The position numbers and the translations under genes were made by a program. From positions 1 through 55,969 of the forward strand of contig VYBN01000048.1 of NCBI GenBank assembly GCA_009844425.1: DNA of 55,969 bases, given 5' to 3'. Origin of the DNA: Gammaproteobacteria bacterium. GTDB lineage: Bacteria; Pseudomonadota; Gammaproteobacteria; Steroidobacterales; Foliamicaceae. A model generated the notes under the pieces. The model had not been told where the DNA came from. It searched no databases and was given only the letters and a program-made list of their open reading frames with translations. Below, in pieces: positions 26,854-35,403 of this stretch (position 1 is its first letter; every line of letters begins with the position of its first letter).

Positions 26854-27117
26854 AGCGCCGTGTCTCGCCTGTATCGTCGCATCAGAGCGAGCCTGACGTG
26901 TCCCTGCAAGGCGCAGCCGGCATGGAATACTCGCTGTATTGCAAACGGCTGCAACGCCGCGGGGGCGCGTCAGGCTCGCTCCCGAAGGGCGCTTCTCCCG
27001 CTGCCCGCGGCGGCGTTGCGCCCCTGGGCAATGGGATGCGCCATTCCCGGCGGGACGCGCCTTGCCGCGAACAGCGGGAGAAGCGCTGATGCGACGATAC
27101 AGGCGAGACACGGCGCT
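26854..27117. repeat. nested inverted repeats between hisB and hisH
   Basis: Outer arms 26854-26885 and 27086-27117 are perfect 32-bp reverse complements. Two further perfect pairs lie inside: 26886-26898 with 26968-26980 (13 bp) and 26989-27003 with 27072-27086 (15 bp). The right outer arm covers the first codons of hisH, so an inverted copy of the hisH 5' end sits directly after hisB. The length and perfection of the arms resemble the hairpin elements elsewhere in the window, but the CCATGGATGG loop motif is absent. It could block or tune hisH translation. Confidence 0.75.
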
Positions 27118-27703
27118 AGTGGATTGCGGCGGGGCCAACATCGCATCGCTGCGATTCGCCCTCGAACGGCTGGGCCTGGAAGGGCACTTCACGCGGGACG
27201 CCGGCCGGATCGAAGCCGCGGAACGCGTGCTCCTGCCGGGCGTCGGCGCCGCCGGGGCCGGAATGGGCAGGCTGGCCGACGCGGACCTCCTGGAACTCAT
27301 ACCCCGACTGACTCAACCCGTGCTGGGCATCTGCCTGGGAATGCAATTGCTTTACGAGGTATCCAGCGAGGACGATACGCCCTGCCTTGGCGTAATCCCC
27401 GGGCAGGTGGACCTGCTCGAAGCCTCCCCGGAGCACACGATCCCGCACATGGGATGGAACCAGGTTCAACGGCGCGCGGAATCGCGCCTGTTCGACGGAA
27501 TCCCGGACGGGTCCTGGTTCTACTTCGTGCACAGCTACGCCGCCCCGCCCGGCGAGCACTGCATCGGCGATACCGAGCACGGCCGCCGTTTCGCCTCAGT
27601 CGTCAACAAGGACAATTTCTTCGGTGTGCAGTTCCACCCGGAGCGGTCCGGGCAACGCGGCCAGCGGCTGCTGAAGAACTTTCTCGAGCTTCCGTGGAAC
27701 TGA
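27089..27703 (+). CDS. hisH: imidazole glycerol phosphate synthase glutaminase subunit
   Basis: A 204-residue class I glutamine amidotransferase. The nucleophile is C82 in VLGICLGMQLLYE, and the His-Glu part of the triad is in FFGVQFHPERSG. VDCGGANIASLRFALERLG is the typical start of gammaproteobacterial HisH. The ATG at 27089 lies inside the right arm of the nested repeat, and a GTG at 27119 is a possible shorter start. It feeds ammonia to HisF. hisA overlaps its end by 10 bases. Confidence 0.93.
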   Translation: MRRYRRDTALVDCGGANIASLRFALERLGLEGHFTRDAGRIEAAERVLLPGVGAAGAGMGRLADADLLELIPRLTQPVLGICLGMQLLYEVSSEDDTPCLGVIPGQVDLLEASPEHTIPHMGWNQVQRRAESRLFDGIPDGSWFYFVHSYAAPPGEHCIGDTEHGRRFASVVNKDNFFGVQFHPERSGQRGQRLLKNFLELPWN

Positions 27704-28428
27704 TCCCTTCCATCGACCTGATGGGCGGCCAGGTCGTACGGTTGCATCGCGGCCGCTTCGATGACGCGGTGTTCTATTCCAGGGACGCTCTGGAGCTGGC
27801 CCGAACCTGGTCCGGCCTGGGCGCGCGCAGCCTGCACGTGGTCGATCTGGACGGCGCCCGCTCCGGCCGCCGTAAAAACGCCGACACCATTGCGCGCGTA
27901 GTGGAAGCGACAACGCTTTCAGTACAGGTCGGCGGCGGCATTCGCGACGACGAATCGCTCGAAGCGGTTTACGAAAGCGGCGTCCGGCGGGCCGTATGCG
28001 GCAGTGCGCTGGCGGAAGATCCGGCGCGCGCCGGGCGCTGGGTGGAGCGCTACGGGTCCGGCCGGCTGGTGGCGGCGCTCGATGTGCGCTCGGGCAGCGA
28101 ACCCGAAGTGCTGACCCGGGGCTGGGTTCGGGAGAGCGGCCGCTCTCTGTGGGAACTGCTGGACCTGCTCCTGGACCAGGGCTACCGGTGGTTTCTGTGC
28201 ACCGACGTCGATCGGGACGGGATGCTGAGCGGTCCGAACACGGACCTGTACGCCGAATGCGTCCGCAGGGCGCCCCAGGCCTCGTTCATCGCCTCCGGCG
28301 GCGTATCGCGGGCGGACGACCTTGAGGCGCTGGCCGGCACCGGGGTGGCGGCGGCGGTTTCCGGCAAGGCCTTGCTGGAAGGGCGCATCAGCGCCGGGGA
28401 AGCGGAGCGGTGCTGGCGCGGCGGATAA
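27694..28428 (+). CDS. hisA: ProFAR isomerase
   Basis: A 244-residue (beta-alpha)8 isomerase. It begins [17 protein letters not shown] with catalytic D8, and the second catalytic aspartate is in [35 protein letters not shown] and [11 protein letters not shown] line the two phosphate sites. It starts with GTG at 27694, 10 bases before the hisH stop, and no ATG is available at the correct position. It overlaps hisF by 19 bases. Confidence 0.95.
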   Translation: MELIPSIDLMGGQVVRLHRGRFDDAVFYSRDALELARTWSGLGARSLHVVDLDGARSGRRKNADTIARVVEATTLSVQVGGGIRDDESLEAVYESGVRRAVCGSALAEDPARAGRWVERYGSGRLVAALDVRSGSEPEVLTRGWVRESGRSLWELLDLLLDQGYRWFLCTDVDRDGMLSGPNTDLYAECVRRAPQASFIASGGVSRADDLEALAGTGVAAAVSGKALLEGRISAGEAERCWRGG

Positions 28429-29177
28429 TCCCCTGCCTCGACGTGCGCGACGGCCAGGTGGTCAAGGGCGTGCGTTTCCGCCAGCACCGCGTGATGGGCG
28501 AGATCATGGACCTGGCGCGCCGCTACCGCGAGGAACACGCCGACGAGGTCGTGTTCTACGACATCACCGCAAGCCCGCACGGCCGTTCCGTGGACCGGAG
28601 CTGGATACTGCGCGTGGCCGACGTCCTGGACATACCCTTCTGCGTGGCCGGAGGCATTCGCGACGTGGCCGGGGCCGAGGAAGTGCTGATGAACGGCGCC
28701 GACAAGATTTCCGTCAACAGTCCCGCGCTGGCCGACCCCGACCTGATCGGCGAACTGGCCCGGCGGTTCGGCTCGCAGTGCGTGGTGGTGGGAATCGACA
28801 GCAGCGGCGGCAACGGCCGCTGGCGCGTGCACGAGCTGACCGGCGACCCCTCGCTGAGCCGCGAGGCGGGGCGCGACACGCTGGACTGGGTCCGCGAAGT
28901 GCAGGAGCGCGGCGCGGGCGAAATCGTGCTCAACTGCATGAACATGGACGGCGTGCGCCAGGGCTATGACATCGAGCAGCTTTGCGCGGTTCGCGAAAGC
29001 TGCCGCGTTCCGCTGATCGCCTCCGGCGGCGCGGGAGCGCCGGAACACTTCGTCGAAGTCTTTCGCCGGGCGTGCGTGGACGGCGCGCTGGCCGCGACCG
29101 TTTTTCACTCCGGTCAGATCGCAATCCCCGACCTCAAGGAATACCTGGCCACCCAAAAGATAGCCGTGCGCGACTGA
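28410..29177 (+). CDS. hisF: imidazole glycerol phosphate synthase cyclase subunit
   Basis: A 255-residue HisF. D11 in [15 protein letters not shown] and the second catalytic aspartate in [10 protein letters not shown] are present, together with [20 protein letters not shown] and [13 protein letters not shown] phosphate-binding segments. With HisH it makes IGP and AICAR. The start is GTG at 28410, inside hisA. It is the last gene of the plus-strand his cluster. The usual next gene, hisI or hisIE, is missing here, and a large hairpin follows. Confidence 0.95.
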   Translation: MLARRIIPCLDVRDGQVVKGVRFRQHRVMGEIMDLARRYREEHADEVVFYDITASPHGRSVDRSWILRVADVLDIPFCVAGGIRDVAGAEEVLMNGADKISVNSPALADPDLIGELARRFGSQCVVVGIDSSGGNGRWRVHELTGDPSLSREAGRDTLDWVREVQERGAGEIVLNCMNMDGVRQGYDIEQLCAVRESCRVPLIASGGAGAPEHFVEVFRRACVDGALAATVFHSGQIAIPDLKEYLATQKIAVRD

Positions 29178-29187
29178 CCAAAGCGCA

Positions 29188-29257
29188 CTGGAGCGAGGGC
29201 GTCCCGCCCTCGATAGACTTCAGCTTTCCGTCGAGGGCGGGGACGCCCTCGCTCCCA
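29188..29257. terminator. long bidirectional hairpin between hisF and hisE
   Basis: Arms 29191-29213 and 29231-29254 pair over their whole length apart from one extra G, and pairing continues outward with small bulges. Each arm is itself a GAGGGCG...CGCCCTC palindrome. It lies between convergent operons, hisF on the plus strand and hisE on the minus strand, where a two-way terminator is expected. There is no clear T-run. Confidence 0.6.
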
Positions 29258-29261
29258 GGGA

Positions 29262-29564
29262 TCAGCGGCGGGAGCGCAGTTCCTCCAGGACTTCGGCCAG
29301 CGACACGCCGGCGCCTTCCAGCAGGACCAGCAGGTGATAGAGCACGTCGGCCGCCTCGGCGCGCACCGCCCGCGGGTCGCCGGCGGCCGCCGCCAGCGCC
29401 AGTTCCACCGATTCCTCGCCGAACTTCTGCGCCACCCGCTGAATGCCCTCGCCCAGCAGCCTCGCGGTGTAGCTTTCCTGCGGCGCGGCCTCGGCGCGCG
29501 ACCGGATTACCGCCTCCAGCTCCAGCAGGAAATCCGCCGAAGCGCCGTTGCCTTCACTGCTCAC
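29262..29564 (-). CDS. hisE: phosphoribosyl-ATP pyrophosphatase
   Basis: A 100-residue MazG-like all-alpha hydrolase. The metal-binding helices are QKFGEESVELALA and RAEAADVLYHLLVLL, and YTARLLGEGIQRVAQ precedes them. It removes pyrophosphate in step 2 of histidine synthesis. The start is GTG at 29564, overlapping the lysC-lysA stop (GTGA). It is a stand-alone HisE, not the HisIE fusion common in gammaproteobacteria, and it is convergent to the main his cluster. No HisI domain lies upstream of it; that space is the lysine gene. Confidence 0.92.
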   Translation of the reverse strand: MSSEGNGASADFLLELEAVIRSRAEAAPQESYTARLLGEGIQRVAQKFGEESVELALAAAAGDPRAVRAEAADVLYHLLVLLEGAGVSLAEVLEELRSRR

Positions 29565-32149
29565 GCGATCACCTCCTCCGCCGCGGGTTCCCTCAGGTTG
29601 TAATTCGAGGCCATCACGTGGCCATAGGCCCCGGCGTTGGCGAACAGCAGCACGTCGCCCTCGCGGCACTCGGGCAGCATGCGGTCGCGGGCCAGCACGT
29701 CGCCGCTCTCGCAGATCGGGCCCACCACGTTGACCAGCCGCGTCGCCGGCTCGTCCAGCCGGGTGAGGTTGTGCACCTCGTGGTATGAACCATACAGCGC
29801 CGGGCGGATCAGCGAGTTCATCCCGGTCTCCACGCCTACGTAGCGGGCGCCGCTCTTGCCCTTGACCTGGGTGACGCGCGCCAGCAGCACGCCGGCCTCG
29901 GCCACGACGTAGCGGCCGGGCTCGAGCCAGAATTCCAGTTCCCGGGGCGCTTTCTTACGGCAGTCCGCCAGGTTGGCGTCCAGCTCCGCGAGGTCCAGGC
30001 CCTGCTCGCCGCCGTGCTGCGGCACGCCCAGCCCGCCGCCGAGATTGATCACGCGCGCCTCCGGAAAGTGCTCCAGGCATTCGAGCAGCGTCTCGGCGAT
30101 CGGGCCCCATGCGCCGGGATCCATCACGCCGCTTCCCATGTGGGCGTGCAGCCCGACAATCCGTGCGCCCGCATCGGCGGCAGCTTCGGCGACCCGCTGC
30201 ACTTCAAACAGCGGCACGCCGAACTTGGAATGCACGCCGGCCGTGCGCACGTGCCGGTGCAGTCCGCGCCCCACGCCGGGGTCCAGTCGAAGGAACAGGT
30301 CCCTTCCGGCGAACAGTTGCGGCCAGTCGCGCAGCACGCCGAGGTTGTCCACGGTCAACTGAACGCCGGACTCCAGCGCTTCGCCGTACTCCGAGCGGGC
30401 CGCGAAGTTCGGAGTAAACAGGATGCGTCCGGGGTCGTGTTCCGGGAAAAGTTCGCGCAGCAGCCGGACCTCGCCGGGCGATACGCACTCGAACTCCAGA
30501 CCGCTGTCGCTAACGCGCCGCAGCACGCCGGGGTTCGAGTTGGCCTTGATCGCGTAATAAACGCGGTCTATCGATTCCAGCCCCTTTAGCCGCTGCGCCT
30601 GCGCCGCGACCCGCTCAAGGCTGTAGGCATAGGTCGCGCCGCGCTCTTCGGCCAGCTTCAGCAGTTCGCCGCGCCGTTCGGCCCACCAGGGCGCGTCGGC
30701 GCCGGCGGGCGCAACGGCCGTCGCCTGCGTCAGCTCCTCCCAGGCGGGGCCGAACAACTCGTCGCCGTCATCCGGTACGATCAGCCGCCCGTGCAGGCGC
30801 TGCGCCAGCCGGCGTGCCTGCGCAGGCTCTACGACGAAGCTGATGTTCAGGTCGCTGGCCGCCTGGCTCAAGAGATGAATCGGCTGCTCGCGAAACGCTT
30901 CCAGCGCCGGCCCGACCTCGTGCAGGACCGCGCGGATGCGCCGGCCGACCAGGGTCACGACGCTGGTATTGGTCGTGATGGTCACCTGGCCTATGCGCTC
31001 CAGTTGCGAGCGAAGACGGTCCATCAGCGCCGGTGTCAGCACTTCGGGATCGGTATCCAGCGTAACGGTCACGTTGCTCTCGGAGGTGGAAACCAGGTCC
31101 ACCGAAAGCCCCAGGTCGCCGAAGCAGGTGAATACTTCCTTGAGAAAACCGACCCGGCGCCACATCCCCAGCGTTTCCAGCGAGACCAGCGGCACGCCGC
31201 CGTGCAGCATGACCGCCTTGACCTGCGCGCTGTCGGACTCCTCTGCCGGCCCCACGGCGGTGCCGGGCAATTCGGGGTGCAGCGTCGAACGCACGGTCAT
31301 GCCGATCCGGCTGTCGCGCAGCGGAGCGATCGACAGCGGGTGCAGCACGCCGCCGCCGGAAGTGGCGATCTCCTGCGCTTCGGCGTAGCTGAGCCTGCGC
31401 AGCAGCCTTGCTCCGCTGATTTCCCGGGGATCGGCGCTGAATATGCCGGGCACGTCGGTCCACATTTCCAGCCGCCGGGCGCCTATGGACGCCGCCAGCG
31501 CGGCCGCCGACACGTCGGAACCGCCCCGGCCCAAAAGCACTTCCTCGCCCTCGGCGTTGCGTGCGATGAATCCCTGCGTCAGCGGCACGCCCGCAAGGCT
31601 TTCAAGCAATGCGGCCGCTTCGGGATCGGGATCGTGCGCGCACACCGCGTGCAGCATGGAGTCGCGTTCGCTGGCCCAGCCCCGCGCCTCGGCCCGCAAC
31701 AACTTCGCGGGATTCACCGGGGATATCGCGATGCCCTTGAGCTCCAGCGCGGCGGCCCCAAGCCGCCCGGCCAGCCGCTCGCCCAACGCCAGCACCTTGA
31801 CCCGGGCCCGGTAGCCCGCCTCGCCGGTCAGGGCGATACCGCGAAGCAACTGCGCCAGGTTTTCCAGTTCCGGTCGCAGGCAGCCGTCCGGGTCTTCGAT
31901 ATTCATTTCCCGGGCCAGTTCGCGGTGGCGGTCGCCCAGCTCCCGCTCGAGGCCGGCGTGCTCGTCGCGGCGCGCCAGTTCGATCAGGGCTTCCAGCTGG
32001 TCGGTAACGCCGGCCACGGCCGAGTGCACGACGATGGGCCGCACCCCCTGCTCGAGGCGGCGATGCACGAGGCGCGCGACCGTGTCCCAGCCGGCCGCCG
32101 TGGCCACGCTGGCGCCGCCGAACTTCAGCACTACCCAGGGCGCGTTCAT
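29561..32149 (-). CDS. fused aspartokinase / diaminopimelate decarboxylase
   Basis: An 862-residue fusion of the first and last enzymes of lysine synthesis. Residues 1-300 are aspartokinase (VLKFGGASVATAAGW, LLGRGGSDVSAAAL at about 205-217). Two ACT-like regulatory segments run to about 460 (VSLETLGMW, VDLVSTSESNVTVTLD). From about 480 comes a PLP-barrel decarboxylase with lysine K535 in YYAIKANSNPG, the HAHMGSG phosphate loop region and CESGDVLARDR. The fusion is known from Xanthomonas-type bacteria. It overlaps the FAD-oxidase upstream and hisE downstream by four and four bases. Confidence 0.95.
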   Translation of the reverse strand: MNAPWVVLKFGGASVATAAGWDTVARLVHRRLEQGVRPIVVHSAVAGVTDQLEALIELARRDEHAGLERELGDRHRELAREMNIEDPDGCLRPELENLAQLLRGIALTGEAGYRARVKVLALGERLAGRLGAAALELKGIAISPVNPAKLLRAEARGWASERDSMLHAVCAHDPDPEAAALLESLAGVPLTQGFIARNAEGEEVLLGRGGSDVSAAALAASIGARRLEMWTDVPGIFSADPREISGARLLRRLSYAEAQEIATSGGGVLHPLSIAPLRDSRIGMTVRSTLHPELPGTAVGPAEESDSAQVKAVMLHGGVPLVSLETLGMWRRVGFLKEVFTCFGDLGLSVDLVSTSESNVTVTLDTDPEVLTPALMDRLRSQLERIGQVTITTNTSVVTLVGRRIRAVLHEVGPALEAFREQPIHLLSQAASDLNISFVVEPAQARRLAQRLHGRLIVPDDGDELFGPAWEELTQATAVAPAGADAPWWAERRGELLKLAEERGATYAYSLERVAAQAQRLKGLESIDRVYYAIKANSNPGVLRRVSDSGLEFECVSPGEVRLLRELFPEHDPGRILFTPNFAARSEYGEALESGVQLTVDNLGVLRDWPQLFAGRDLFLRLDPGVGRGLHRHVRTAGVHSKFGVPLFEVQRVAEAAADAGARIVGLHAHMGSGVMDPGAWGPIAETLLECLEHFPEARVINLGGGLGVPQHGGEQGLDLAELDANLADCRKKAPRELEFWLEPGRYVVAEAGVLLARVTQVKGKSGARYVGVETGMNSLIRPALYGSYHEVHNLTRLDEPATRLVNVVGPICESGDVLARDRMLPECREGDVLLFANAGAYGHVMASNYNLREPAAEEVIA

Positions 32150-33552
32150 GCGCTCAATACCTTGCCGGGATTCATGATCCCGCGCGGGTCCATCGCGCGC
32201 TTGAGCGCGCGCATCAACTCAAGCTTGACGGGATCGCCAAGACGTTCCAGTTCGCCCTTCAGCATCAGGCCCACGCCGTGCTCGGCGCTGAAGCTGCCGT
32301 CCATCGACGATGCCAGTTCCCGCAGTTCGGCGCTGAGCGGCCGGCCCTGCTCCAGGAACCGGTCCGGATCGACGTCCGGCGGACAGGGAACCGAATAATG
32401 CAGGTTGCCGTCGCCCACGTGTCCGAACGGCACGGGTTCGGCGCCCGGGACGTGCTTGCGGCACACCTCCAGCGCCGAATCGAGAAAGGCGGCAATGCGT
32501 TCGGGCGGCACGGCCAGGTCATGGCGCAGCGCCGGTCCGGACAGGCGCACCGCCTCGGGAACGCCATGGCGCAAGCGCCAGATCGCCTCGCGCTGCGTCT
32601 CGCTGACCGCGCACACGGCATCGAGCAGCTCCCCCCGCCCGCGGGCGTCTTCCAGGAACCCGGCGAGGCGCTCGGCCAGCAATTCTTCCGGTCCCGCGCC
32701 GGCCGCTTCGACGCAGAGCAGCCAGGGCGCATCGATTTCCCCCGGAACCGGGACCCCCTCCAGTTGCTCCCCGCACAATCGCGCCGCCCCGCGTGAAATC
32801 AGCTCGAAGGCGTTGAGCTCCTCGCCCAGCGCCGACTGCGCGCGGCGAAAAAGCGCAACCGCCTGATCGGCCCCGGACACGCCCAGAAGCGCGGTGATCC
32901 GGACCTGCGGCCGCGGGCACAGGCGCAGTGCGGCCGCGGTGATCACGCCCAGCGTGCCTTCCGAGCCGATGAAGAGCTGCTTGATGTCGTAACCGGTGTT
33001 GTCCTTGGCCAGCGGCCTCAGGTCCGACAGCACCCGCCCGTCCGGCAGCGCGACCTCCAGCCCCAGCACCATCTCGCGCGCCATGCCGTAGCGCAGCACG
33101 TGAATGCCGCCGGCGTTGGTGGACAGCACCCCGCCCAGCTGGCAACTGCCCTCCGAACCCAGGCTCAGCGGAAAGAGGTAGCCGGCCTCGTCGGCGCGTT
33201 CCTGCAGCGTGGCCAGCACGCAGCCGGCCTCGGCGGTCAGGCAGCCGGCGCCCAGGTCGCGCACGCGCCTCTGACGATGCAGGCTCAGCAGTATCTCGTT
33301 CGCTTGCGAATGGGTGCCGCCGCAAAGACCGGTGCGGCCTCCCACCGGCACCACGCCGACGCCCCGCCTGTTGCAGCAGGCCAGAACGGCGGCGGTTTCT
33401 CCGGCGCTGCCCGGGGCCACCAGCAGCCGCGACTCGCCGTGGTAGCGCCCGCGCGGCTCCTCGAGATACGGCTCAAGCAGCGCAGCGTCGGCGACGCAGT
33501 GCCGCTCGCCGACGATCGAGGCAAGCTCCTGATGGACGGTGCGCGTGTTCAT
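32146..33552 (-). CDS. FAD-linked oxidase (D-2-hydroxyacid dehydrogenase type)
   Basis: A 468-residue protein of the FAD-binding PCMH/VAO family. The FAD domain contains VGVVPVGGRTGLCGGTHS, SLGSEGSCQLGGVLSTNAGG and KDNTGYDIKQLFIGSEGTLG. The C-terminal domain ends with VGDGNLHYSVPCP and FSAEHGVGLMLKGEL, which in relatives hold the metal and substrate carboxylate. Relatives oxidise D-lactate, glycolate or D-2-hydroxyglutarate. D-2-hydroxyglutarate or another D-2-hydroxy acid is most likely, but the substrate is unresolved. It overlaps the AI-2E permease upstream and the lysine fusion downstream by four bases each. Confidence 0.88.
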   Translation of the reverse strand: MNTRTVHQELASIVGERHCVADAALLEPYLEEPRGRYHGESRLLVAPGSAGETAAVLACCNRRGVGVVPVGGRTGLCGGTHSQANEILLSLHRQRRVRDLGAGCLTAEAGCVLATLQERADEAGYLFPLSLGSEGSCQLGGVLSTNAGGIHVLRYGMAREMVLGLEVALPDGRVLSDLRPLAKDNTGYDIKQLFIGSEGTLGVITAAALRLCPRPQVRITALLGVSGADQAVALFRRAQSALGEELNAFELISRGAARLCGEQLEGVPVPGEIDAPWLLCVEAAGAGPEELLAERLAGFLEDARGRGELLDAVCAVSETQREAIWRLRHGVPEAVRLSGPALRHDLAVPPERIAAFLDSALEVCRKHVPGAEPVPFGHVGDGNLHYSVPCPPDVDPDRFLEQGRPLSAELRELASSMDGSFSAEHGVGLMLKGELERLGDPVKLELMRALKRAMDPRGIMNPGKVLSA

Positions 33553-34610
33553 GGCTCATCCCGGGTTTCCGCCGGCGAGAATTCCTCTTCGAAAAGCCGC
33601 CAGGAAACAAGGAACAGCGCCGCCAGGACCGGCCCTATGACCAGCCCGGAGAACCCGAACACCGACAGCCCGCCGAGCGTGGCCAGCAGCACCAGGTAGT
33701 CCGGCAGCCGCGCGGTCCGGCCCACCAGTATCGGCCGCAGCAGGTTGTCCGCCAGGCCTACGACCAGCACGCCGACGATCACGAGGATCAGGCCCTGGAT
33801 CCACATGCCGGATGCGAACAGCCAGATGGCGATCGGCGCCCACACCAGGCCGGGGCCGACCGCCGGAATGACCGACAGCACGCCCATCAGCACGCCGAGC
33901 AGGACTGGGCTGCCGATGCCCAGCAGCGCCAGCGTGACGCCCCCGAGTCCGCCCTGCACGGCGCCGATCACGATCAGCGAGGTCACGCTCACCCTGGACA
34001 CGGTCGCGAACTGACCGAGCAGTTCGTATTCGCGCTCGTCCCCCAGCGGCAGGATGCGCACCAGGGTATCGACAAGCTTTTCGCCGTCGCGCAGGAAGAA
34101 AAACAGCAGGTACAGCATTACCGCCAGTTGCAGCAGCAGCTTCAGCGCACCTTGTCCGGCGGCCACCAGGCCGGTTGCCGCGAAGCGGGCCGCGTTGCCC
34201 ACCATCGAAGTCAGCCCGGAACGCATCTTCTCGAAGTCCAGGCCGAAGTTGTCCAGGATCTCGCGCACCCAGGGCAGCCAGGCGCCGACCGTATCCAGGG
34301 CCGCTCCGGGGTCCAGCGCGCCCCCTTCGACGGCGGCGTAGAACTCGCTGGATTCGCGCACCACAGCCCATCCCAGCAGCAGCACCGGCGCCACCACTCC
34401 GGCCAGCACAACCAGGAGAACCGCAGCCGCAGCCAGCGATCGCCGGCTCCAGAGCCGTGGTATCAGGCGCGCATACAGGCCATGGAAAAGAATCGCCAGC
34501 ACCACCGCCCAGAAGACCGCCAGCAGGAGGTCGGCGAGCAGCAGTATGAACGCCGCGGTGACCGCGGCGACCAGCAATAACAGGGAACTGCGCTGTAGGG
34601 TCTGGCCCAT
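33549..34610 (-). CDS. AI-2E family (PerM-like) transporter
   Basis: A 353-residue membrane protein with about eight helices: an N-terminal set (LLLLVAAVTAAFILLLADLL, AVFWAVVLAILFHGL, LAAAAVLLVVLAGVVAPVLLL), a soluble loop, and a C-terminal set with the family's conserved VIPAVGPGLVWAPIAIWL and DNLLRPILVG. Members export small molecules or sodium; the autoinducer link in the name holds for few. I chose ATG 34610, because the longer frame runs through the tRNA-Pro gene. It is the first gene of an operon with the FAD oxidase, the lysine fusion and hisE. The ribosome site is weak. Confidence 0.88.
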   Translation of the reverse strand: MGQTLQRSSLLLLVAAVTAAFILLLADLLLAVFWAVVLAILFHGLYARLIPRLWSRRSLAAAAVLLVVLAGVVAPVLLLGWAVVRESSEFYAAVEGGALDPGAALDTVGAWLPWVREILDNFGLDFEKMRSGLTSMVGNAARFAATGLVAAGQGALKLLLQLAVMLYLLFFFLRDGEKLVDTLVRILPLGDEREYELLGQFATVSRVSVTSLIVIGAVQGGLGGVTLALLGIGSPVLLGVLMGVLSVIPAVGPGLVWAPIAIWLFASGMWIQGLILVIVGVLVVGLADNLLRPILVGRTARLPDYLVLLATLGGLSVFGFSGLVIGPVLAALFLVSWRLFEEEFSPAETRDEP

Positions 34611-34646
34611 GACTGGAACTGGTGAACTAGGTCGGCAAAACGAAAA

Positions 34647-34723
<77 letters not shown>

Positions 34724-34757
34724 GACCGGGTGCAGATTCTATCGCGTGGCGGCCGCG

Positions 34758-35114
34758 CTATCGCAGCAAACGGTGCAACTCCTCCAGTTCGACCCGCATC
34801 TGGCGAACGAATTGCTTCATGTGACTCTGGTCCTGGCGCGAATCCTCGCCCTCCAGGCGCTGCCGGGCGCCGGCCAGCGTATAGCCCTCGACCTGCAGCA
34901 GGTGCCGGATCTGGCGGATCAGCATGATGTCCTGGGGCTGGTAGTAGCGGCGTCCGCCGCGGCGCTTGGTGGGGTTGAGTTGCGGAAATTCCTTTTCCCA
35001 GTAACGCAGCACATGTTGTTCCACCTGGCACAGCGCGCTGGCCTCTCCGATGGTGAAGAGGCGTTTCGCCGGAATCGGCGGCAGCTTCAGGTCCCGGTCA
35101 ATCTGGTCCAGCAC
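34758..35114 (-). CDS. MerR family transcriptional regulator
   Basis: A 118-residue MerR-type protein. The winged helix-turn-helix is [28 protein letters not shown] with the wing [13 protein letters not shown], followed by a helical dimerisation region ([11 protein letters not shown]). No cysteine metal site is present, so it is not a metal sensor. A MerR-like gene directly after ihfA is a conserved gammaproteobacterial arrangement of unknown role. The start is GTG at 35114, overlapping the ihfA end by 17 bases. Confidence 0.88.
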   Translation of the reverse strand: MLDQIDRDLKLPPIPAKRLFTIGEASALCQVEQHVLRYWEKEFPQLNPTKRRGGRRYYQPQDIMLIRQIRHLLQVEGYTLAGARQRLEGEDSRQDQSHMKQFVRQMRVELEELHRLLR

Positions 35115-35403
35115 CCGCTTCCACCAGTTGCCTCAGTTTCTGGCCCGCGGAAAAGGTCACTACCCTGCGCACGCTGATCGGAATGCTCTCCCCGGTGCGC
35201 GGATTGCGCCCCGGCCGCTCGCCCTTGTCGCGCAGATCGAAGTTGCCGAAACCCGAGATCTTCACGCGGTTGCCGCTCACCAGCGCATCGCTGATGCTCT
35301 CGAACACCGCGTTGACGACCATCGCGCTTTCCTGCTTGCTCATGCCGATATTGGCGTGCAGGGAGCTGACAATCCCGGCCCGGGTAAGCATGTTTCGTTT
35401 CAT
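35098..35403 (-). CDS. ihfA: integration host factor subunit alpha
   Basis: A 101-residue IHF-alpha. The N-terminal helical dimer ([35 protein letters not shown]) and the beta-arm signature [18 protein letters not shown], with the DNA-intercalating proline in the NPRTGE loop, are intact. With IhfB it bends DNA at specific sites. Position after pheT is conserved in gammaproteobacteria. Its ATG overlaps the pheT stop by four bases. Confidence 0.95.
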   Translation of the reverse strand: MKRNMLTRAGIVSSLHANIGMSKQESAMVVNAVFESISDALVSGNRVKISGFGNFDLRDKGERPGRNPRTGESIPISVRRVVTFSAGQKLRQLVEAGAGPD

